Shown one piece after another: positions 14,758 through 22,929 of a stretch of 22,929 bases of DNA. The notes under the pieces were generated by a model. The model was not told the DNA's origin. It saw nothing but the letters and a program-made list of their open reading frames with translations, and did not search any database. The stretch is from assembly GCF_037137075.1 (NCBI RefSeq), contig NZ_JBBBNV010000043.1, positions 1-22,929 on the forward strand, given 5' to 3'. Position numbers and translations under genes: made by a program. The stretch is from JBBBNV01 sp037137075 (GTDB lineage: Bacteria > Bacillota > Bacilli > Paenibacillales > NBRC-103111). Each line of letters starts with the position of its first letter. The stretch's first letter is position 1.

Positions 14758-17658
14758 TACCGCTTTCGGCTGGCGGAGCCGGGCTTGTTTCTTCACAAAT
14801 ATAAACGTTATTGGAGCGGTCCGGGCAAAGCCGGACATGCCCCAGGCGCAGAAGTCCTGGGCAAAGGGGCGGATATGACTGGCGGACAAGGAGCGGAAAA
14901 CGATACAGGTCGGGAGCTTCACGGCCTGCTGCCGGCTGCAGACGAGACGGGCATCCGGATTGATTTGGCCCGGAACTTCCGGAGCCGGCAGGAGGTTGTA
15001 GACGGCGTTAACTATGTGTTCCGGCAAATTATGCATGAGGCTGCGGCCGAGATGGATTACGATCGCAGCGCGGAATTGGTTTGCGGTGCCAGCTATCCGG
15101 CAGGAGAGTCCGCTGCCGAGTATGCGGTGGAGCTGCTGATGCTGGAGCAGGGCGGCGGCGAAGATTCCCGGGAGCCTGAGGACGAGAGCAGCGAAGAAGA
15201 GGAGACGCCTGCACCGGACGAAGCCGGAGAAGAGCAGGCGCTGGAGGCCGCACAGCTGGAAGCCCGGGCCGTGGCAATGCGGATACGGGAGCTGCTCGGC
15301 GACGGAGGGCGTCCCTTTCTGGTCTTCGACAAGCGCATCAGCGGGCTTCGTCCGCTGCAGTATCGGGATATTGTGATCCTGATGCGGTCGTCGCAGGCGT
15401 GGGCGCCTGTGTTTATGGAAGAGCTGAAGCTGCAGGGGATTCCCGCGTATGCGGATCTCAAAACAGGGTATTTTGAGGCGACGGAAGTCGAGACGATCAT
15501 GTCGCTGCTGCAAATTATTGATAACCCGCTGCAGGATATTCCGCTTGCCGCAGTCCTGCGTTCCCCGATTGTCGGATTAAATGAAGAGGAGCTTGCTCTG
15601 CTTCGGGTGAATAACAAGCGCGGGCTGTTCTATGAAGCGATTATGGCTTATATCGCCTCCGGCATCGGTACTGCTGCAGCCCCGGAGAAGGCTGGAGGTA
15701 CGGCGGAGCCGCATTTGCAGGCGGCGCAGCCTCCGGCGGCGAAGACCGCTTCGGATGAATCGGTTTCCTTCGAGCATGCCGAGGATGAATTAAGGCTCAA
15801 AATACAGCATTTTGCAAGTCAGCTCTCCGTTTGGCGGGAAGAAGCGCGCCATGGGGCACTGGCGGATTTGCTGTGGCGCATTTACCGCGAAACCGGGTAC
15901 TACGACTTCGTAGGCGGGCTTCCCGGGGGCTTGCAGCGGCAGGCCAACCTGAAGGCTCTCTACGACCGGGCCAGACAATATGAAGCTACTTCCTTGCGAG
16001 GCTTGTTCCGTTTTCTCCGTTTTATTGAACGGATGCGGGACAGTGGCGGTGATCTGGGTACAGCCCGGGCGTTAGGCGAGCAGGAGGATGTTGTCCGCAT
16101 CATGACCATTCACAGCAGCAAAGGGCTGGAATTCCCGGTTGTATTTGTTGCCGGATTGTCCAAGACGTTCAACCGCCGGGATTTGAACGGGCGCTTCCTG
16201 CTGCACAAGCAGCTCGGCTTCGGCCCGGCGTTTGTGGATGAGAAGCTGCGAATCCAGTACCCGTCCCTGCCGATGCTGGCCATCCGCCGCAAGATGCGGC
16301 TCGAGCTGCTGGCTGAGGAGATGCGGGTGCTGTACGTAGCTTTAACGCGGGCGAAAGAAAAGCTCATTCTGCTTGGCGCGGTTAAAGGGCTCGACAAGAA
16401 GCTGGCTGGCTGGGGCCGCTCATTGGCTGCCCAGTCTTGGGCGCTGCCTGCTTTTGATTTGGTGAAGGCACAGTGCTATATGGACTGGATTGCCCCTGTT
16501 GTGCTTCGGCATCCGGCCGGAGCCGAACTGCGCCAGCGGGCTGCCCTGGAGCTCCGATTACCCCCGGATATGGCAGACGATCCGTCCCGCTGGCACGTAT
16601 CGGCGGTACCGGCGGCAATCTTGTCGGGCTTGGCGCTGGCTGAGGCTGCTGCCGGCCCAGAAGCGCAGCCCGATGCCTTCCGGCTGGAGGCGCTGCGCAA
16701 CAGGCTGCCGGTAGCCAGCACGGGAGAGTATGCGGAAGCGGTTCAGCGCCAGCTGGGCTGGATTTATCCGCACCAGGAAGCGACGGGACTGCTCTCCAAG
16801 ACGACAGTGACGGAGCTGAAGCGGCTGGATCGCGAGCGACAGGCGCAAAGCGATGAGCTGGAGCCGGAGTCGCCCTTCCTGCCGGGATGGTTCCCGGCGG
16901 GAGGAGAAGGTGACGAATCGGCAGCCGGAGAAGCTGCGGGAGCTTTGAATATAACGGCTTCAACGGGGGCTTTCGCAGAAGCCGGTACGCAGCATGATGG
17001 AGGAAACGGAAGCGGAGAGCGGCCTGCGGCAGCGCCTCGCGGGTCCGGCCCGCTTCAGCAGCCGGTGTTTAAGCGGCCCAAATTTATGGAAGCACGGCAA
17101 ATGACGGCCGCTGAGCGAGGCACGGCGGCGCACCTGGTTATGCAGCATTTGCCGCTTCCTGCGGCGGCGAGCGGGATAGCCCGCATGACGCCCGAGGTGA
17201 TTCGGCAGGTGCTGGATACGATGACGGACAAGCGGCTGATTACGCTTGAACAGCGGGAGGCTATACAGCCGGAGCGGATCAGCCGATTTTTTGACCATGA
17301 GATTGGACAGCGTCTGCTCCACGCCAGCCAAGTGCTGCGCGAGATCCCGTTCAGCTACGGGCTGCCTGCGGCGGAAGTGTACCCGGCGATTTACAGTGGC
17401 GGGGCGCAATTGCCTGCGGACGGCGGGGATACCTTGTTGATTCAAGGGGTTATTGACTGTCTGTTTGAAGAGAACGGACGCTGGGTGCTGCTCGATTATA
17501 AGACAGATGCCGTCCGGGGCGCTTCCCCTGAGGAGCTTCGGGACCGGTACCGGGTTCAAATTGATTTGTATAAGCGAAGCATCAGCAGTATTTGGAAAGC
17601 GCCGATCGAAGAGGCGTACTTGTATTTTTTGGACGGCGGCATTGTTGTTGAGATGTAG
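14758..17658 (+). CDS. addA: ATP-dependent helicase/nuclease subunit A (AddA), exon 2 of 2
   Basis: The AddA frame resumes with YRFRLAEPGLFLHKYKRYW, the second half of motif III, and adds 966 residues (1413 in total after splicing). It carries motif IV IDLARNFRSR, motif V MTIHSSKGLEFPVVFVAGL (896-914), motif VI EEMRVLYVALTRAKEKL, and the RecB-type nuclease site LLDYKTD (D1360, K1362) preceded by IQGVIDCLFE. The total is longer than the Bacillus protein (about 1230). Extra length lies in low-complexity linkers: about 40 residues between motifs III and IV, an Ala/Pro-rich stretch near 15660-15760, and an Ala/Gly-rich stretch near 16860-17070. No independent promoter is seen. An in-frame ATG at 14875 with AAAGGGG upstream could in principle start a C-terminal fragment. 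The next gene is separated by 211 bases. Confidence 0.95.
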   Translation, partial: YRFRLAEPGLFLHKYKRYWSGPGKAGHAPGAEVLGKGADMTGGQGAENDTGRELHGLLPAADETGIRIDLARNFRSRQEVVDGVNYVFRQIMHEAAAEMDYDRSAELVCGASYPAGESAAEYAVELLMLEQGGGEDSREPEDESSEEEETPAPDEAGEEQALEAAQLEARAVAMRIRELLGDGGRPFLVFDKRISGLRPLQYRDIVILMRSSQAWAPVFMEELKLQGIPAYADLKTGYFEATEVETIMSLLQIIDNPLQDIPLAAVLRSPIVGLNEEELALLRVNNKRGLFYEAIMAYIASGIGTAAAPEKAGGTAEPHLQAAQPPAAKTASDESVSFEHAEDELRLKIQHFASQLSVWREEARHGALADLLWRIYRETGYYDFVGGLPGGLQRQANLKALYDRARQYEATSLRGLFRFLRFIERMRDSGGDLGTARALGEQEDVVRIMTIHSSKGLEFPVVFVAGLSKTFNRRDLNGRFLLHKQLGFGPAFVDEKLRIQYPSLPMLAIRRKMRLELLAEEMRVLYVALTRAKEKLILLGAVKGLDKKLAGWGRSLAAQSWALPAFDLVKAQCYMDWIAPVVLRHPAGAELRQRAALELRLPPDMADDPSRWHVSAVPAAILSGLALAEAAAGPEAQPDAFRLEALRNRLPVASTGEYAEAVQRQLGWIYPHQEATGLLSKTTVTELKRLDRERQAQSDELEPESPFLPGWFPAGGEGDESAAGEAAGALNITASTGAFAEAGTQHDGGNGSGERPAAAPRGSGPLQQPVFKRPKFMEARQMTAAERGTAAHLVMQHLPLPAAASGIARMTPEVIRQVLDTMTDKRLITLEQREAIQPERISRFFDHEIGQRLLHASQVLREIPFSYGLPAAEVYPAIYSGGAQLPADGGDTLLIQGVIDCLFEENGRWVLLDYKTDAVRGASPEELRDRYRVQIDLYKRSISSIWKAPIEEAYLYFLDGGIVVEM

Positions 17659-17785
17659 TGCGGCTCGCTGTTATCCGAGGCTGCATCCGGTACAGGATTA
17701 AGCCATTGGGGCTGGGGCATGGGGATACGCGATGGCGAACGAATTGCGACCGGGTGCCCGAGGCTGACGCTGACTATGGCTGTGC

Positions 17786-17814
17786 TTGCCTGTCAATATC
17801 TAGATATCTATCAT
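17786..17814 (+). promoter_or_regulatory. Candidate sigma-A promoter of sbcDC, with an internal palindrome
   Basis: TTGCCT (17786-17791, four of six) and TATCAT (17809-17814, five of six) are spaced by exactly 17 bases, about 55 bases before sbcD. The spacer contains the perfect 12-bp palindrome ATATCTAGATAT (17796-17807), a possible operator. It is not a LexA box. Confidence 0.6.
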
Positions 17815-17869
17815 CTAACTTTGTGTGAATCATAGCGTGTATGCGTGTATGAAAAAGGAGGGAGTCGAA

Positions 17870-19084
17870 GTGCGGGTGCTGCACACAGCCGATTGGCATC
17901 TTGGCCGCACACTGGAGGGCCGGAGCCGGCTGGCCGAGCAGGAGGCGTTTGTGGATGAGCTGGTGGAGCTCGTTCAAGCGGAGCAAATTGATGTTGTTCT
18001 GATAGCCGGAGATGCGTATGATTCCGTCAATCCGCCTGCTGCGGCCGAGCAGCTGTTCTATGAAGCGCTGGGCCGTTTGGCCGATGGCGGGCGCAGGCAG
18101 GTTGCGGTCATCGCGGGCAATCACGACAGTCCGGAGCGCCTTTCCGCCTCCGGACCGCTGGCCGCCAGGCAGGGAATTACGCTGGTTGGGCTGCCCCGGC
18201 CGGAGCTGCTGCGCCTGCAGGTGGAACGGACGGGCGAGATCGCAAGGGTGCTGGCGCTGCCGTATCCGTCCGAATCCCGTCTGCGCGAGGTGCTCAGCGA
18301 CAGTCTCGACGAAACGGTGCTGCGTGCCGCTTATTCGGATCGGGTAGCCCATCTGCTAAGGCAGCAGGCTCAGGGATTTCAGAAGGATACGGTTAATATC
18401 ATGATGAGCCATGTGTATGTGCTTGGCGGGGCGGAGTCGGATTCCGAGCGCCCGATTCAGGTTGGCGGGGCGTATACTGTAGCTACCGACGCGTTTTGCG
18501 TTGGCGCGCAATATACGGCGCTCGGGCACCTGCACCGGGCCCAGACGCTCAAAGCCGATGAGCTGGTGCGGTACAGCGGCTCGCCTCTGGCCTACAGCTT
18601 CTCGGAAGCCGGGCAGGCCAAATCGGTCACGGTGTTTGACGCGAGCCCGGGCCAGCCGGTTACCCCCCGGGAGCTGTATTTGCAGTGCGGCCGGCCGCTG
18701 GTCGAATGGCGGGCCAAGGAGGGCCTGCAGCAGGTGCACCGCTGGCTGGAGGAGGGCCGGGATGCCGGCGCTTGGATTGATTTGGAGCTGCGGCTGAGCG
18801 AGGCGCTGTCGATGGAGGAAATCCAGCGGCTGCGCAAAGCGCACGACGGCATTGTCAATATCCGTCCGGTTTATGCTGATGCGCTCCCTTCCGAGCGGGA
18901 CGTGATCCGGGTGTCGGAGCTGTCCGCTCCCGAGCTGTTCCGCCGATTCTACGAGCGGCAAACGGGAGGGGCTCAGCCGGAGCCGGAGCTGATCCGGCTC
19001 TTTATGGAGCTGCTTGATGAGGCTGCGGGCAGTGCTGAAGCAATGCCTGATTGGGCACGGAAAGGAGACGGTGAAGCGCTATGA
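17870..19084 (+). CDS. sbcD: Nuclease SbcCD subunit D (Mre11-like exonuclease)
   Basis: SbcD is the metallophosphoesterase nuclease subunit of SbcCD, which opens hairpins and trims protein-blocked or palindromic DNA ends. Phosphoesterase motifs appear in order: TADWHLG (D8, H10), IAGDAYDSVNPP, GNHDSPERL, MMSHVYV and GHLHRAQ, followed by the capping and C-terminal domains. The start is set at GTG 17870 because AAGGAGGGAG (17855-17864) sits ideally before it and the protein then begins MRVLHTADWHLG as usual. An upstream in-frame ATG (17825) would add 15 unconserved residues and has no ribosome binding site. At 404 residues the length is normal. The stop overlaps the sbcC ATG as ATGA, indicating translational coupling of the complex partners. 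Confidence 0.96.
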   Translation: MRVLHTADWHLGRTLEGRSRLAEQEAFVDELVELVQAEQIDVVLIAGDAYDSVNPPAAAEQLFYEALGRLADGGRRQVAVIAGNHDSPERLSASGPLAARQGITLVGLPRPELLRLQVERTGEIARVLALPYPSESRLREVLSDSLDETVLRAAYSDRVAHLLRQQAQGFQKDTVNIMMSHVYVLGGAESDSERPIQVGGAYTVATDAFCVGAQYTALGHLHRAQTLKADELVRYSGSPLAYSFSEAGQAKSVTVFDASPGQPVTPRELYLQCGRPLVEWRAKEGLQQVHRWLEEGRDAGAWIDLELRLSEALSMEEIQRLRKAHDGIVNIRPVYADALPSERDVIRVSELSAPELFRRFYERQTGGAQPEPELIRLFMELLDEAAGSAEAMPDWARKGDGEAL

Positions 19085-22000
19085 AGCCGATTCGTTTACG
19101 TGTAAGCGGGCTGCAGAGCTACCGGGAACCGCAGGAGATTGATTTTGAGCAATTGTGCGAAGCGGGTGTATTCGGGATTTTCGGACCTACCGGCAGTGGA
19201 AAATCCACCCTTTTGGATGCGATGACGCTAGCCTTGTACGGCAAGGTGGAGCGTGCCCCGGGCGGCACGCAGGGAATTATGAACCAGGCCGAGAAGCAGC
19301 TGTCCGTTTCCTTTGAGTTCGAGCTGAGCTCGGCGGAGGGCCGTCGCAGGTACCGCGTAGAACGGCAGTTTAAACGCAGCGGGGAGGTTTCGGTTGCCGG
19401 AACGGTCTGCCGCTTTATTGTGGAGCTTCCCGAGGGACCGCAGGTGCTGGCGGATAAGGCGCAGGACGTGAATCATGCCGTGCAGGAAACGATTGGACTG
19501 ACCATGACCGATTTCACCCGGGCGGTTGTTCTTCCTCAGGGCAAGTTCGCGGAATTTTTGTCGCTAACGGGCAAGGAGCGCCGTCAAATGCTGCAGCGGT
19601 TGTTTCATCTGGAGCAGTACGGGGACGGCCTGATGGCCCGTGTCTCGGCCCGGTTCAAGGAGACGGACATCCGGATGAAGGAGACCGCCGCCGAACAGCT
19701 GGGGCTCGGCGATGCGTCGCCGGAGGCGCTCCAGGCGGCCCGGCAAGAGGCGCAGGCTGCAGCCAAGGCGTGGGAGCTGCAGAAGGAGCAGCTTGGGGCT
19801 GCGGAGAAGCTCTACGCGGAAGCGAAGCAGCGCTGGGAGCGTCAGGAGCAGCGGCAGCTGCTGGAGCAGGAGCAGGAACGGCTTCTGTCGCGGGAGCCGG
19901 ACATTGCTGAACTGGAGCTCCGGCTCCAGTTCAGCACAGCTGCCCACCAGGCCGTGCCCGCGCTTCGCGAGTGGAAGCACGCCCGGCAGGCTGCCGAGGA
20001 ACGGGAGCATCGATGGGCAGAGGCGCTGGCGGAAGAAGCCGCCGCTCAGAACCGGGCGGCTGGTCTGCAGCTGCTGGAGGCGGAGGCGCAGCGGCAGCTT
20101 GCCGAGCAGGAGCCCGGTTTGACGGCCCGGCTGGAGCAGCTGAAGCAGGCTGTGCTTCTTCAGGAGGAGGTCCGGCTGCTGGAAGAGCGCCAAGCCGGTC
20201 TGCTGGCCCAACATACACAAATTGCCGAGCAGCGCAGACAAGCTTCCGGCCGTCTGGAGCGGGAAACGCAGCTGCTGGAGCGTGCGCGGGTCAAGCAGGC
20301 AGAGCTGAAGCAGCTGCTGGCGCAGAGCGAAGTAAAGGCGGAGGACCGGCAGCGGCTGCAGCGTGCGGTTCAGGAGCGGCAGGGGATTGCCGCTGCCGAA
20401 AGCATTATCCGCGAGGTTCACCGTGAAGGCGGCAAGCTGAAGCAGGAGCTGGAGGAGCTTGCTCTTCGGCAGGCCAAGCTGGGCGAAGCGCAGGAGCAGC
20501 TTGTGCGGGATGTGTATACGGACTGCCGTACGGCTGTCCAGCGGGCGTCAGGCATGAATTCGTCCGTCCGGCTGCTAAGCGGCCTGCTTGCCGATATGCC
20601 GGAAGCGGTTCGTCGGCTCCGGCTGGCCTGCCGGGAGCAGCAGCTGCAGCAGCTTGTTCATGCATTTGCTGCCGGGCTGCAGGAGGGAGAAGCCTGCCCC
20701 GTGTGCGGCTCTCTCCATCATCCGAAGGCGGCTTCCGCTTCTGCTGCCTCGCTGCAGCATGGTGGGCATGAGGCCGATCGAGGGGAAGCGGCTGCCGGGC
20801 TTTTGGAGCAGCTTCAGAAGCAGGGAACCGAGCTGGAGTACAGCTTCCGGCTCCTTGAGGAGAAGAGCCTCCAGCTTCAGCGGCAAATGCACTTATTTTT
20901 AACCGAATCTGATGGTGCCGGTATGGGCAGTGCCGGAGCGGTCCGGGAGAGGACGCCAGCCGATTCCGATCGCGATCCTTCTGCTGCCGGGCAGCCGCTT
21001 CTAGAGGAGCAAGCGGCCTGGAGCGAAGCGGCTGCGGCACTGCAAGCGGGACCGGAGGAGCGGCTTCTGGAGCAGGCGGAGCTGCTGACGGAAGCATGTG
21101 CGTCTATGCTGGAGGGCTTGAAGAGGGAGCGCTCCGCATACGCCGCCGCCGTGGAGCACGCGCAGGCCGGCTGGCAGCGGCAGCAGGACCTGAGGCAGAA
21201 GCTGGAGCGGGAGCATGCCGATGTACAAGCCCGCTACCATACGCTGCATGCTTTATTCCAGGAGAGCGAGCTCAAGCTGTCCGGCGCGCAGGCGGAGCTG
21301 GAGCAGGCGGCCTCCGCCTGGCGGCGCACATATGAAGGGCTGCCTTATGAGCAGGCGGAGCTGGAACGGCTGCTGCAGCAGCTCACAGAGCAGGAGCGTC
21401 AAGCGGATGAGCTGCGGGAGCGGCTGGGCAAAAGCGAGCCGTTTATTGAAGAGAAACGGCAGGTCATCGACAGCTGCAAGCAGGAGCTGGCCGAACTGGA
21501 TCGGCAGGCGGCGGAAACGAAGGTTCGCCTGGAGAGCCTTGCTTCCCAGCTGGAGGACAAGCGCAGGCAGGTGCAGGAACGCACAGGCGGGGAAGATGCC
21601 GCTGTGCTTGCCGCAGCTGCGGAAGGCCTGCTTCAGCAGCTGCGCCGGACAGACCAGCAGGCCAAGCGGGATCTGGAGCAGGCCCGGGAGGCGCTGCACC
21701 AGTGCGGACTGCGCCTCAGTGCAGCTGCACAGGCGAAATCGTCCGCACAGGAGGCGGAGCTGCGATCCGGCAAGGCGTGGCAGGAAGCGCTGGCGGAGAC
21801 CTCTTTTGCGGATGAGACCTCGCTGTCGCAGGCGCTGCTCGGCAAGGAGCAGCATGAGCTAATTGACCGGCAGGTGAAGCAGTACCGCGATCAGCTGCTG
21901 CAGGTGCAAATCCGGCTGCAAAGCCTGATTCAGGAATTGGGCGAGGCCTTGCTTACCAAGGAGGCCTGGGAGCAGGCGGAGCTCCGGTATCAAGCAGGCC

Positions 22001-22632
22001 AACAGGCCTATGAGGAGGCGCTGCAGCTCAAAGCAAGAGCGGAGCGTCAGGCGGAGGAGCTGGAGGACAAGCATCGTCGCTGGCGGGACTTGGAGGACCG
22101 CAGGCAGCGAATGCAGGAGGTGCTGGAGCGTCTTGGCAAGCTTCAGACCGTGTTTCGGGGGAATGCGTTCGTGGAATTCGTGGCGGAAGAGCAGCTGATG
22201 CAGGTAAGCCGGGCGGCATCCGAGCGGCTGAAGGGGCTCACCCGGCAGCGTTACGCGCTGGAGGTGGATTCCGGGGGCGGCTTTGTGATTCGTGATGACG
22301 CCAACGGCGGACTGCGCAGACCGGTATCCACCCTGTCCGGGGGAGAGACCTTTCTGACCTCGCTGGCGCTTGCGCTTGCTTTATCGGCTCAAATCCAGCT
22401 GCGGGGCCAATATCCGCTTGAATTTTTCTTCCTGGATGAGGGCTTTGGAACACTCGATCCCGAGCTGCTGGACACAGTGGTAACGGCGCTGGAGAAGCTG
22501 CATACGGACAGACTGGCGGTCGGGGTAATCAGCCACGTGCCGGAGCTCCGGGCCCGACTGGCGCGCCGCCTCATCGTGGTGCCTGCCGAGCCGGGCGGTC
22601 GGGGCAGCCAGCTGCAGCTTGAAACGTTATAA
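19081..22632 (+). CDS. sbcC: Nuclease SbcCD subunit C (Rad50-like SMC ATPase)
   Basis: SbcC is the ATPase that clamps DNA and drives the SbcD nuclease. The protein has 1183 residues. The N-terminal ABC half has Walker A GPTGSGKST (35-43) in the family context FGIFGPTGSGKSTLLDAMTLALYGK and the Q-loop-like VVLPQGKFAEFL. Two very long Glu/Gln/Leu/Ala-rich coiled-coil arms flank the zinc hook ACPVCGSLHHP (C539 and C542), where two SbcC molecules dimerise. The C-terminal half has the signature TLSGGETFLTSLALALALS and Walker B LEFFFLDEGFGTLD (D1119, E1120). A Ser/Gly/Ala-rich interruption of the coil (about residues 610-660) is less usual. Only sbcD is clearly coupled to it. No good terminator follows; a weak AACGA/TCGTT stem before ATTTT lies near 22676-22702. 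Confidence 0.96.
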   Translation: MKPIRLRVSGLQSYREPQEIDFEQLCEAGVFGIFGPTGSGKSTLLDAMTLALYGKVERAPGGTQGIMNQAEKQLSVSFEFELSSAEGRRRYRVERQFKRSGEVSVAGTVCRFIVELPEGPQVLADKAQDVNHAVQETIGLTMTDFTRAVVLPQGKFAEFLSLTGKERRQMLQRLFHLEQYGDGLMARVSARFKETDIRMKETAAEQLGLGDASPEALQAARQEAQAAAKAWELQKEQLGAAEKLYAEAKQRWERQEQRQLLEQEQERLLSREPDIAELELRLQFSTAAHQAVPALREWKHARQAAEEREHRWAEALAEEAAAQNRAAGLQLLEAEAQRQLAEQEPGLTARLEQLKQAVLLQEEVRLLEERQAGLLAQHTQIAEQRRQASGRLERETQLLERARVKQAELKQLLAQSEVKAEDRQRLQRAVQERQGIAAAESIIREVHREGGKLKQELEELALRQAKLGEAQEQLVRDVYTDCRTAVQRASGMNSSVRLLSGLLADMPEAVRRLRLACREQQLQQLVHAFAAGLQEGEACPVCGSLHHPKAASASAASLQHGGHEADRGEAAAGLLEQLQKQGTELEYSFRLLEEKSLQLQRQMHLFLTESDGAGMGSAGAVRERTPADSDRDPSAAGQPLLEEQAAWSEAAAALQAGPEERLLEQAELLTEACASMLEGLKRERSAYAAAVEHAQAGWQRQQDLRQKLEREHADVQARYHTLHALFQESELKLSGAQAELEQAASAWRRTYEGLPYEQAELERLLQQLTEQERQADELRERLGKSEPFIEEKRQVIDSCKQELAELDRQAAETKVRLESLASQLEDKRRQVQERTGGEDAAVLAAAAEGLLQQLRRTDQQAKRDLEQAREALHQCGLRLSAAAQAKSSAQEAELRSGKAWQEALAETSFADETSLSQALLGKEQHELIDRQVKQYRDQLLQVQIRLQSLIQELGEALLTKEAWEQAELRYQAGQQAYEEALQLKARAERQAEELEDKHRRWRDLEDRRQRMQEVLERLGKLQTVFRGNAFVEFVAEEQLMQVSRAASERLKGLTRQRYALEVDSGGGFVIRDDANGGLRRPVSTLSGGETFLTSLALALALSAQIQLRGQYPLEFFFLDEGFGTLDPELLDTVVTALEKLHTDRLAVGVISHVPELRARLARRLIVVPAEPGGRGSQLQLETL

Positions 22633-22929
22633 ACGAACGTAACGGATGGGCAGCGATACTTCCTTTCTGAGCAACAACGATTCGTTCAAGCGTCGTTATT
22701 TTCCTGCAAAGATGAGTGCTTTCGGGAAAGAGCGCTGTCTGATATCCTTCAGGAAGGAATGACGCGATGGCTCATTTGCCCGGCTTCATCACGCCGTCAA
22801 TGATTACTCCAGCAGCTAAAGGGGTTTGCCAAAAAGCCAATCTACCGAAAAGCTAGTGCTATATTCCGCAAATAGGCCAACGTTTAAACGCTCAGGGCTT
22901 TACCCTTGTATGCCCATTTGAAAGGCTTG
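22633..22929. other. Intergenic region after sbcC
   Basis: These 297 bases hold no complete gene. A weak terminator-like stem with a short T-run lies near 22676-22702. The composition is less GC-rich toward the right end, where a possible transposase tail begins on the minus strand (listed separately). Confidence 0.4.
22884..22929 (-). CDS. Possible C-terminal end of a transposase (partial at window edge)
   Basis: On the minus strand the frame entering from the right edge reads KPFKWAYKGKALSV and stops at TAA (22886-22884). The PFKWxYxGK pattern close to the C-terminus is reminiscent of IS630-type DDE transposases. Only 14 residues are visible, so this is a weak call. Confidence 0.25.
   Translation of the reverse strand, partial: KPFKWAYKGKALSV

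Noticed and set aside
17740..17760. GAAC-containing segment before sbcD considered as a LexA box
   Set aside because: It lacks the matching GTTC half at the required spacing.
19712..21862. Long alternative-frame open frames inside sbcC
   Set aside because: They arise from the GC-rich, Glu/Gln/Leu-biased coiled-coil codons; they are Arg/Ser/Gly-rich and lack start signals.

Overview
The window looks like chromosomal DNA of a moderately GC-rich, low-GC-phylum (Firmicutes) bacterium, most likely Paenibacillus or a close relative. The reasons are the addB-addA-sbcD-sbcC order known from Bacillus, AAGGAGG-type ribosome binding sites, a type 2 (Fni) isopentenyl diphosphate isomerase, a Bacillus-like peptidase T and a Bacillus-type Zur operator. 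The genus is inferred by eye, without a database search.

Left part (1-7294): a stand-alone uroporphyrinogen-III synthase family gene; a peptidase T gene with two single-base frameshifts near its 5' end; fni; then, on the minus strand, a COG0523 (CobW-like) GTPase metallochaperone under a near-consensus Zur box; a 9-bp minisatellite; and an AraC-family regulator with a cupin-type sensor domain.

Right part (7295-22632): one co-directional DNA-repair cluster. addB and addA overlap by ATGA and encode the AddAB helicase-nuclease, the Gram-positive counterpart of RecBCD. sbcD and sbcC also overlap by ATGA and encode the SbcCD (Mre11-Rad50 type) nuclease. sbcDC has its own candidate promoter.

The standout feature is a complete 2538-nt group II intron (12220-14757) of the Ll.LtrB/mitochondrial-like kind, inserted exactly between two codons of helicase motif III of addA (GDVKQSI|YRFR). 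The boundaries rest on GTGCG at the 5' end, a perfect 34-nt domain V, a domain VI with a bulged A 7 nt from the 3' end, EBS1 and EBS2 loops complementary to the last 14 nt of the 5' exon, and a spliced frame that rebuilds AddA (447 + 966 = 1413 residues). The intron encodes an intact LtrA-like reverse transcriptase/maturase/HNH endonuclease. Its ribosome binding site lies inside a hairpin touching the start codon, as in the autoregulated Ll.LtrB domain IVa. Full-length AddA can only be made after splicing; unspliced RNA ends AddA four codons into the intron.

The last ~300 bases hold no clear gene, except that the extreme right edge may carry the last residues of a minus-strand transposase.
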